Below are positions 43,892 to 53,595 of a DNA stretch of 64,000 nt, piece by piece. The stretch lies in NCBI RefSeq assembly GCF_016862755.1, contig NZ_BONO01000021.1, positions 1 through 64,000 on the forward strand, written 5' to 3'. Positions within the stretch are counted from its first letter, which is position 1. Each line of letters opens with the position of its first letter. The DNA is from Cellulomonas pakistanensis (lineage in GTDB: Bacteria; Actinomycetota; Actinomycetes; Actinomycetales; Cellulomonadaceae). The notes below the pieces were generated by a model. The model saw only the letters and a list, made by a program, of their open reading frames with translations, ran no database searches and was not told the origin of the DNA. The position numbers and the translations under genes were made by a program.

Positions 43892-43909
43892 CCTGCGGAG
43901 ACGTGGGCG

Positions 43910-44680
43910 TCAGCGCCAGCGGAACAGCCGCCCCGACAGCGGCACCAGGACGACCGTCCAGCCGGCCATCACCAGCAGCTCGCGGGTCGGGAACCCGGCA
44001 CCCACCCAGCCGTCGAGCAGCGCCTGCGACCCCGCACCGAGCGGCGTCCACACGGCGATGTCCTGCACGACGTCCGGCATGATCGGCAGCGGCAGCCACA
44101 CGCCGGCGAAGAACAGCGACACGAAGTAGACGGTCATCCCGAACCCGGTCGCCGCGCCGGCGGTCGGGGCGCGCGCCGCGATGAGCGAGCCGACCCCGAA
44201 CGTCGACGTCGCGGTGAGCAGGAACGCGAGCAGCACCACCGCCGGGTCCTCCGGGGCGCTGACGTCCACCACCAGCAGCCCGACGGCGAGCGTCAGGACC
44301 GCCGCCACGAGCAGCGCGCCGACGTTGACCAGGATCTGCGCGACGAGCAGCCGGGACGGCGGGAGCGGCGTCGTGGACAGCCGGCGCAGCACGCCCTGCC
44401 CGCGGTACGTGGCGATGTTGATGGGGTAGACCGACAGCGCCACGGTCGCGATCGCCAGCGTGAGCACGACCGGCGTGTAGCCCGTGATGCCGTTGATCTG
44501 CGACAGCAGGGGGTCGTCCTCGCTGTACGGCGTCGAGCCCCACGGCATCGCGAGGCCGAGCACCGCCAGCAGCAGCGGCGGGAAGAAGACCGCGAAGAAG
44601 AAGTTGCCGGGGTCGCGCAGGGCGAGCCGGCCCTCGACGGCGGTGACCCGGGCGAGCACCCGGGGGCTGGTCGCGGACAT
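43910..44680 (-). CDS. ABC-2 type transporter permease
   Basis: This 256-residue protein has six membrane helices of the ABC-2 (DrrB/YadH-like) type, with FFFAVFFPPLLLAVLGLAMP near the start and FAGVWLPLPIMPDVVQDIAVWTPL in the last third. It forms an exporter with the ATPase directly upstream (one-base gap). The cargo may be a drug or lipid. ATG start at 44680. Confidence 0.9.
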   Translation of the reverse strand: MSATSPRVLARVTAVEGRLALRDPGNFFFAVFFPPLLLAVLGLAMPWGSTPYSEDDPLLSQINGITGYTPVVLTLAIATVALSVYPINIATYRGQGVLRRLSTTPLPPSRLLVAQILVNVGALLVAAVLTLAVGLLVVDVSAPEDPAVVLLAFLLTATSTFGVGSLIAARAPTAGAATGFGMTVYFVSLFFAGVWLPLPIMPDVVQDIAVWTPLGAGSQALLDGWVGAGFPTRELLVMAGWTVVLVPLSGRLFRWR

Positions 44681-44681
44681 G

Positions 44682-45650
44682 TCAGGCCTCCACTCGGGCG
44701 TCGGACGGGGCGGGCGCGGCCTCGTCGGCCGCCGGCGCGCCGGTCAGCGTGACGAACGCGTCCTCGAGGGTGCTGCGGTGCACGCGCAGGTCGTCCGGCC
44801 GGACCCCCGCCGCGGCGAGGGCGACCATGACCTCCTGCACCACGTTGCCGGTGCCGCGCAGCGTCACGACGCCGTCCGGCGCGACCTCCACGCTCCCGAC
44901 GCCGTCGAGCGCCCGCAGCGCCGCCGGGTCGACCGGCGCCGACGGGTGGAACGCGAGCGTCTGCTCGGCGCCGACCCGGGCCGCCACCTCGGCGGGGGTC
45001 CCCTCGGCGACGACCCGGCCCGCGTCCACCAGGACCACCCGGTCGCAGAGGCGCTCGGCCTCCTCCATGAAGTGGGTGACGAGCACGATGGTGACGCCGC
45101 GGCGCCGCACCCGCTCGACCACGTCCCAGGTGTCCCGGCGCGCCTGCGGGTCGAGCCCGGTCGTGAGCTCGTCGAGGACCGCGAGCTCCGGGTTGCCGAC
45201 CAGCGCCAGCGCGATGGACAGCCGCTGCTTCTGGCCGCCGGACAGGGCGCGGCACTGGGTGCCGGCCTTGTCGGCCAGGCCGAGGTCGCGGAGCAGCTCG
45301 TCCGGGTCCGCCGGGTCGTCGTAGAAGCACGCGTACTCCACGACGGCCTCCCGCACGGTGATCCGGGCGGGCAGCGCGGACTCCTGGAGCTGCAGCCCCA
45401 CCCGCTCGCGCAGGGCCGCGCGGTCGTGCGCGGACCCACCCGGGTCCAGGCCGAGCACGCGGACGGTGCCGCCGTCGCGCTCGCGGAGGCCGCCGATCAT
45501 CTCGACGGTGGTGGTCTTGCCGGCGCCGTTGCGGCCGAGGACGCCGACGATCTCCCCCCGGCGGACGGTCAGGCTGACGTCGGCGACGGCGACGGTGCGG
45601 CCGTAGCTCTTGCGGAGGTGCTCCGCGTGGATCACGGGTGCTTCCTGCAT
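44682..45650 (-). CDS. ABC transporter ATP-binding protein (DrrA-like)
   Basis: This 322-residue ATPase has Walker A GRNGAGKTTT, signature LSGGQKQRL, Walker B LAVLDELTTGLDP and H-loop VTHFMEEAE. In Walker B the usual DEP is DEL, a change common in the DrrA group. A C-terminal extension with a ferredoxin-like regulatory tail follows. The ATG at 45650 has a good AGGAGA site. It is paired with the permease 43910-44680. Confidence 0.92.
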   Translation of the reverse strand: MQEAPVIHAEHLRKSYGRTVAVADVSLTVRRGEIVGVLGRNGAGKTTTVEMIGGLRERDGGTVRVLGLDPGGSAHDRAALRERVGLQLQESALPARITVREAVVEYACFYDDPADPDELLRDLGLADKAGTQCRALSGGQKQRLSIALALVGNPELAVLDELTTGLDPQARRDTWDVVERVRRRGVTIVLVTHFMEEAERLCDRVVLVDAGRVVAEGTPAEVAARVGAEQTLAFHPSAPVDPAALRALDGVGSVEVAPDGVVTLRGTGNVVQEVMVALAAAGVRPDDLRVHRSTLEDAFVTLTGAPAADEAAPAPSDARVEA

Positions 45651-45728
45651 GACGGACTCTCCTGTCTGGCGGTGCGGTGGCAGAGCAGGGCGGGTGGTGC
45701 AGGGCGCGGTCGGCTGCGCCGGGGGTGG

Positions 45729-46499
45729 TCAGCCGCGCCGCGGCGCGATCGACCGGCGGGTGGCGAGCAGCCAGAAGGCGGCGGCCATGGTGAGCGTGAG
45801 GACGGCGGCGACGGTCAGCACCAGGGCGAGCGGCGTGCCCTCGCCGGTGCTGCCGAACAGCTCCGAGAACGGGACCCAGTCGTTCGAGTTGCCGACCAGG
45901 ACCGTCATCAGCAGGGACGGCCCGGCCGTCAGCGGGAGCGTCAGCGTCCCCCACCAGCCGCCGGCGGCGGCGTACACGGTGCCGACGAGCAGGCCGCTCA
46001 CGTAGGCGACCACGAACGTCGCCAGGTACGCGACCAGCAGGCTGCCGAACGTCACGTCGGGGTCGAACCAGCCCTGGTCCTGCGGCGACCAGTCCCAGCC
46101 CATCGCGCCGTACCAGGCGCGCTCGGCCATCAGCCCGCCGGCCATGAGGAGGGCGAACGCGGCCGCGATCGCGACGACCGCGAGCAGGGTGCCCCGCACG
46201 TAGCTGCGCCGGGTCATCCCGCTCGCGACGTGCACCGGCGGGTACGTGGTCGCGACGCCGATCAGCACGGAGAAGGGGAACCACACCCCGCTCTGCCGGG
46301 CGAACCAGATGGTCGAGGTGCCGACCTCGCCGAAGGCGTCGACGAGGAGCGGCAGCGCGACGACGACGACCAGGACGATGCCCCAGTACCAGAGCGCGAC
46401 CTGCCCGAACCAGGCGAGCACGGACACGGCCGTGCGGAGCACCGGGCCCTGCCGTGTGACGGGCCGCGCGGGGAACAGCGGACGGGTGGTGGCGCTCAT
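45729..46499 (-). CDS. Multi-pass membrane protein, partner of the 46496 ATPase
   Basis: This 256-residue protein has about six membrane helices (VSVLAWFGQVALWYWGIVLV, GTLLAVVAIAAAFALLMAGG, LALVLTVAAVLTLTMAAAFW) and no named domain. The gene overlaps the end of the upstream ATPase gene (ATGA), so it is probably its permease, as in YhcF/YtrA-type systems regulated by GntR proteins. Function unknown; cell-envelope stress or bacteriocin export are typical for such loci. Confidence 0.8.
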   Translation of the reverse strand: MSATTRPLFPARPVTRQGPVLRTAVSVLAWFGQVALWYWGIVLVVVVALPLLVDAFGEVGTSTIWFARQSGVWFPFSVLIGVATTYPPVHVASGMTRRSYVRGTLLAVVAIAAAFALLMAGGLMAERAWYGAMGWDWSPQDQGWFDPDVTFGSLLVAYLATFVVAYVSGLLVGTVYAAAGGWWGTLTLPLTAGPSLLMTVLVGNSNDWVPFSELFGSTGEGTPLALVLTVAAVLTLTMAAAFWLLATRRSIAPRRG

Positions 46500-47407
46500 C
46501 GGGCCCTCCCGAGCTCGCGGGCCGCGTCCGCGGCGCCGTCGGCGGTCAGGTGCACGAACAGGTCCTGCAGCGGGACGGGGCCCAGGTCCAGGCCGGCGGC
46601 GCGCGCCGCGGCCGCCTCGCCGTCCGCGAGCGCGGCGAGCACCGTGGCCTGCGCGGTGCCGCCCAGCTGCTGCCGGCCGAGGACGGTGCGCCCGACGACG
46701 AACCGCTCGACCTCCCGCGCCGGGCCGGTGACGGACACGCCCGTGACCCGCAACGCGTCTGCGTCCTGCGCGAGCAGCACCCGCCCGTGGTCCAGGACGA
46801 CGACGTGCTCGACCAGGCGCTCGATCTCGCCGATCAGGTGGCTGGACAGCACGATCGTGCGGGGGTGCTCGACGTAGTCCTCGAGCAGCGCGTCGTAGAA
46901 CGCGTACCGGGAGGGGGCGTCGAGCCCCAGGTGCACCTCGTCCAGGATCGTCAGGTCCGCCCGGGACGCGATCCCGAGGACGATGCCGAACGCCGACTTC
47001 TGGCCCCGGGACAGCTTCTGGGGCTTGGCGTCCGGGTCGAGCTCGAACCGGTCCATCAGCCGCTCGGCCACCTCGCGGGAGAACGCCGGCCGGCAGTCCT
47101 CGACGAACCGGAGGTTGGTCCGCAGCGTCTCGACGTCGAGCACGTCGCCCGACTCGCGGACCAGCAGCACGCGCGGCAGCAGGTCCTCGTTCTCCCACGG
47201 GTCCTCGCCGCCGACCAGCACCGCGCCGGAGGTGGGGCGGCGGAAGGCGGCGGCCACCGACGCCAGCGTCGTCTTGCCGGACCCGTTGCGACCCAGCAGG
47301 CCGGTGATCGAGCCCGCGGGGATCGCGACGTCCACGCCGCCGAGCGCGACCTTCCGGCCGTACCGGACGCCGAGCCCGCGGGCCTCGACGCCGAGCGGGG
47401 CGCTCAC
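46496..47407 (-). CDS. ABC transporter ATP-binding protein (GntR-linked)
   Basis: This 303-residue ATPase has Walker A GRNGSGKTTL, signature LSRGQKSAF (in place of LSGGQ), Walker B LTILDEVHLGLD and H-loop LSSHLIGEIE. The LSRGQ signature and the DEV Walker B are typical of the YtrB/BcrA-like group that follows YhcF-type GntR genes. It overlaps both neighbours by four bases: GntR upstream (GTGA) and the membrane protein downstream (ATGA). Confidence 0.9.
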   Translation of the reverse strand: MSAPLGVEARGLGVRYGRKVALGGVDVAIPAGSITGLLGRNGSGKTTLASVAAAFRRPTSGAVLVGGEDPWENEDLLPRVLLVRESGDVLDVETLRTNLRFVEDCRPAFSREVAERLMDRFELDPDAKPQKLSRGQKSAFGIVLGIASRADLTILDEVHLGLDAPSRYAFYDALLEDYVEHPRTIVLSSHLIGEIERLVEHVVVLDHGRVLLAQDADALRVTGVSVTGPAREVERFVVGRTVLGRQQLGGTAQATVLAALADGEAAAARAAGLDLGPVPLQDLFVHLTADGAADAARELGRAR

Positions 47408-47796
47408 GACGCCGCCCCGTCCTGCTCGGCGCCGGCGGTGCGGGCGGCGTGCGCGCGCAGCCGGGCGATGACGTCCTCGAGCGGGATGCCGAGCGCGCGG
47501 GCGTGGTCCGCCACCGGGTCAACGGACTCGGCGAAGAAGGTCTCCCGGCCCTCGGCGCGGAGCCGGTCCGGGGCGCCCGGCGCGACGAACATCCCGACGC
47601 CGCGGCGCTTGTAGAGGATGCCGTCGTCGACGAGCTGCGCGAACGCCTTCGCGGCGGTGGCCGGGTTGATGCGGAAGGTGGTGGCGTACTGCGTCGTGCT
47701 CATCACCTGCTCCTCGGGCTGGAGGTCGCCGCGCAGGACGTCCTGGCGGATCTGGTCGGCGATCTGCACGTAGATGGGGTCGCGGCCGTCGAACAC
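47404..47796 (-). CDS. GntR-family regulator (YhcF/YtrA subfamily)
   Basis: This 130-residue protein has the short YtrA-type structure: an N-terminal winged helix (IYVQIADQIRQDVLRGDLQ, INPATAAKAFAQLVDDGILYKRRGVGMFV) and a short helical tail, with no large ligand domain. It is the first gene of the ABC operon and probably represses it. The GTG at 47796 has AGGAGG five bases upstream. Confidence 0.93.
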   Translation of the reverse strand: MFDGRDPIYVQIADQIRQDVLRGDLQPEEQVMSTTQYATTFRINPATAAKAFAQLVDDGILYKRRGVGMFVAPGAPDRLRAEGRETFFAESVDPVADHARALGIPLEDVIARLRAHAARTAGAEQDGAAS

Positions 47797-47838
47797 GGGG
47801 CGCCTCCTCTCTCGTGCGGCTGGTCCTCGCCGGTTCTG

Positions 47839-47864
47839 TGGTTCGTTGCTCCACTAATGAACCA
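47839..47864. promoter_or_regulatory. Candidate GntR operator
   Basis: TGGTTC (47839-47844) and GAACCA (47859-47864) are inverted repeats with a 14-base centre, located 43-68 bases upstream of the GntR gene. The region is AT-richer than its surroundings, as operators often are here. Confidence 0.4.
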
Positions 47865-47898
47865 TGGAGGCGGGCATCTACGCAAGACGTTCCCGGAC

Positions 47899-47970
47899 GT
47901 TCGAAGTCGAAGGGGTTGCTTTGTCTTCGAAGCATGTGTAGCGTCATCGACATCGCTTCGAACCCGAAGC
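47899..47970 (+). promoter_or_regulatory. Promoter of the 47990 oxidoreductase with three TTCGAA palindromes
   Basis: A -35 TTGCTT (47916-47921) and a -10 TAGCGT (47939-47944) are spaced by exactly 17 bases. Three TTCGAA-centred sites flank or overlap them: GTTCGAAG (47899), CTTCGAAG (47925, inside the spacer) and GCTTCGAACCCGAAGC (47955-47970, itself a longer palindrome). Binding there would block transcription. The regulator is not known. Confidence 0.6.
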
Positions 47971-47989
47971 ACCTACCCGAGGAGTCACC

Positions 47990-48928
47990 ATGAAGGCAGT
48001 GCGGTTCCACCAGACCGGCGACGCGGACGTCCTGCGCTACGAGGACGTCGCGGTGCCGGAGCCGGGCGCCGGCGAGGTGCGGGTCCGGGTCGCCGGCTCC
48101 GCGTACAACCCCGCCGACGGCGGCATGCGGGGCGGCTTCCTGCCGATCCCGATCACGCTCCCCCACACCCCCGGCTACGACGTCTCCGGCACGGTCGACG
48201 CCGTGGGCGACGGCGTCACCGGGCTCGCGGTCGGCGACGCGGTGGTCGGGTTCCTGCCGATGACGGCGGACGGCTCGGCCGCGGAGCTCGTCGTCGCCCC
48301 GGCCGACGCCCTGGTGCCGGCGCCGACCCGGATCCCGCTCGCCGACGCGGCCGGGCTGCCGTCGGTCGGGCTCACCGCCTGGCAGGCGCTGTTCGAGGCG
48401 GGCGGCCTCGAGGCCGGGCAGCGCGTGCTCATCAACGGCGCGGGCGGCCCCGTGGGCGGGTACGCGGTGCAGCTGGCGCACCGCGCCGGCGCGCACGTCG
48501 TCGCGACGGCGAGCCCGCGCAGCGCCGACCTGGTCCGGGCGGCCGGGGCGGACGAGGTCGTCGACCACACCGCGACCTCGCTGCTGGACGCCGTGACCGA
48601 GCCCGTCGACGTCCTGCTCAACCTGGCGCCCATCACCGAGGAGGAGTTCGTCGCCCTCGCCACCCGCGTCCGCGACGGTGGCGTGGTCGTCTCGACGACC
48701 CCGCGGGTCCCGACGCCGGACGACGCGGAGCGCGGCGTGCGCGCGGAGACGATCTACGTGCACCCCGACGCGGACGTGCTGCGGCGGCTGGTCGCGCTGG
48801 TCGACGCGGGCGAGCTGCGCGTCGAGATCGCCCGGCGGGTGCCGCTGGCCGAGCTGCCGGCGCTGCACGCCGAGGCCGACGCCGGGCGGGTGCACGGCAA
48901 GGTCGTGGTGGTCCCGCCGGCCGCGTGA
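47990..48928 (+). CDS. NADP-dependent oxidoreductase (MDR, quinone-type)
   Basis: This 312-residue MDR protein begins MKAVRFHQTGDADVLRYEDV, with GYDVSGTVDAVG in the GroES-like part and RVLINGAGGPVGGYAVQLAHRAGA in the Rossmann part. It has no zinc ligands. It resembles NADPH:quinone reductases and 2-alkenal reductases. The ATG at 47990 follows CGAGGAG. Its promoter carries strong operator-like repeats, so it is probably induced by a small molecule. Confidence 0.92.
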   Translation: MKAVRFHQTGDADVLRYEDVAVPEPGAGEVRVRVAGSAYNPADGGMRGGFLPIPITLPHTPGYDVSGTVDAVGDGVTGLAVGDAVVGFLPMTADGSAAELVVAPADALVPAPTRIPLADAAGLPSVGLTAWQALFEAGGLEAGQRVLINGAGGPVGGYAVQLAHRAGAHVVATASPRSADLVRAAGADEVVDHTATSLLDAVTEPVDVLLNLAPITEEEFVALATRVRDGGVVVSTTPRVPTPDDAERGVRAETIYVHPDADVLRRLVALVDAGELRVEIARRVPLAELPALHAEADAGRVHGKVVVVPPAA

Positions 48929-48943
48929 CCCGGCGCGTGACGG

Positions 48944-48990
48944 CGACGGACCCGCCACCCGCTCGCGAGGAGCAGGCGGCGGGTCCGTCG
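48944..48990. terminator. Bidirectional terminator between oxidoreductase and asd
   Basis: CGACGGACCCGCC (48944-48956) and GGCGGGTCCGTCG (48978-48990) form a perfect 13-bp stem between convergent genes. Confidence 0.8.
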
Positions 48991-48998
48991 ACGTGCGG

Positions 48999-52229
<3,231 letters not shown>

Positions 52230-52233
<4 letters not shown>

Positions 52234-52862
52234 GCGGGACGGTGGGCGGCGACCACGGCCGCGCCCGCGTGCTGCAGCGCGGCCGCGACGGCGCGCGCCC
52301 GCTCCTCGCCCCCGACGTACCCGGCGACCATCGCGCCGTCCCGCAGGATCACCAGCTCCTCGGCGGCGGCGTCCGGGTCGGTCAGGCCCAGCCGGCCGAG
52401 CAGCGCCGCGGCCGCGCCGACCATCCACCGGCGGTGCTCGGCGACGACGCCCCGCACCGGGTGCGCCGGGTCCGCGTACTCCGCGGCGGCGTTGATGAAC
52501 GGGCAGCCGCGGAAGCCCGGCGCGCACGACTCGCGGCCGAGCACGTCGGCGTAGCCGCGCAGCACGGCCCCGGGGTCGTCCGGGTGGGCGGCCTCGGCCG
52601 CCGCCAGCGCCGCGCGCTCGGCCGCGGCCACGGCGGTCAGGTAGGCGACGACCAGCGCGTCCTTGGTGGCGAAGTGCCGGTAGAACGTCACCTTGCTGAC
52701 CTCGGCGGCCGCGATCACCCGGTCCGCGCTCACGGCGCGGATGCCGTCGGCGTAGAACAGGCCGGCGGCGGCGCGGAGGATGCGCGCGGCCACGGGCGAG
52801 CCCGGGACGTCGCCGGGGGTCGGGTCGGCCAGGAGCTGCCGGGCGAGGCCGGTGGTCGTCAT
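52230..52862 (-). CDS. TetR-family regulator
   Basis: This 210-residue regulator has the TetR helix-turn-helix (ARILRAAAGLFYADGIRAVSADRVIAAAEVSKVTFYRHFATK). The ligand domain has two Cys in GRESCAPGFRGCPF, a feature shared by many TetR proteins next to osmC/ohr-type genes and possibly redox-active. It is divergent from the Ohr gene and upstream of a TSUP permease; a 24-bp palindrome lies between. Confidence 0.9.
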
Positions 52863-52935
52863 GGGTCTCCCCTCGGCGGTGTGACGTGGTCGCGGAGCCG
52901 CCAGTCTGGCACGCGACCGCGGGGTGTGGTTGTCT

Positions 52936-52959
52936 GGTAGACGAACTAGTAACTCTACC
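52936..52959. promoter_or_regulatory. Divergent operator between TetR gene and ohr
   Basis: GGTAGA (52936-52941) and TCTACC (52954-52959) are inverted around a 12-base centre that contains ACTAGT. It lies just before the ohr ribosome-binding site GGGAGG, so a bound TetR dimer would block ohr. Confidence 0.55.
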
Positions 52960-52973
52960 GGGAGGCCCCGTTC

Positions 52974-53399
52974 ATGAGCGCGCTCTACACCGCCACCGCC
53001 ACCTCGACCGGAGAGGCCCGCGCCGGAGGCCGGGTCACCAGCGACGACGGCGTCCTCGACCTCACGCTCGCCGTGCCCGCCCCCATGGGCGGCCCCGGCG
53101 GCGGCACCAACCCCGAGCAGCTGTTCGCCGCCGGCTGGGCCGCGTGCTTCCACTCCGCGCTCAAGGGCGTCGCCGCCGCGGCGAAGACCCCGATCCGGGA
53201 CTCCGCGGTGGTCGCCGACATCGGCATCCTCCCGAACGGCACCGGCGGCTACACGCTGAGCGCGGCGCTGCACGTCGAGATCGGCGGAGTCGACCAGGCC
53301 ACGGCCGAGAAGCTGGTCGAGCAGGCGCACCAGGTGTGCCCGTACTCGAACGCCACCCGCGGCAACATCGACGTCCAGCTGGAAACCACGGTCGCCTGA
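52974..53399 (+). CDS. Organic hydroperoxide resistance (Ohr/OsmC) protein
   Basis: This 141-residue thiol peroxidase of the Ohr group has reactive Cys58 (GWAACFHSAL) and resolving Cys122 (HQVCPYSNATRGN). It reduces organic hydroperoxides, in actinobacteria with lipoylated or mycothiol partners. The ATG at 52974 follows GGGAGG. The expected regulator here is the divergent TetR, not the more usual OhrR. Confidence 0.94.
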   Translation: MSALYTATATSTGEARAGGRVTSDDGVLDLTLAVPAPMGGPGGGTNPEQLFAAGWAACFHSALKGVAAAAKTPIRDSAVVADIGILPNGTGGYTLSAALHVEIGGVDQATAEKLVEQAHQVCPYSNATRGNIDVQLETTVA

Positions 53400-53425
53400 C
53401 CCGGGCCCCGGGTCCACCGGGCACC

Positions 53426-53471
53426 GGACGCGGCGACGCGGGCATCCCCCGGGTGCCCGCTCGACGTGTCC
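53426..53471. repeat. Palindromic element related to the one at 24767
   Basis: GGACGCGGCGACGCGGGCA (53426-53444) and TGCCCGCTCGACGTGTCC (53454-53471) pair with few mismatches; the inner GCGGGCA/TGCCCGC is perfect. GGGTGCCCGCTCGACGTGTC (53451-53470) differs from 24806-24825 at only two of 20 positions. It lies after ohr. Confidence 0.65.
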
Positions 53472-53595
53472 AGCGCCCCGTCGACGCCGCCGGGACCCAC
53501 GGACGGCCGGCCCCTGTTCCCAGGGCTCGGCCCCGCTCTAGGCTGGATCCCGCGGTCAGGGGCGGGCGCACCGGCGCGTCGCGCACCGCGAGGGG

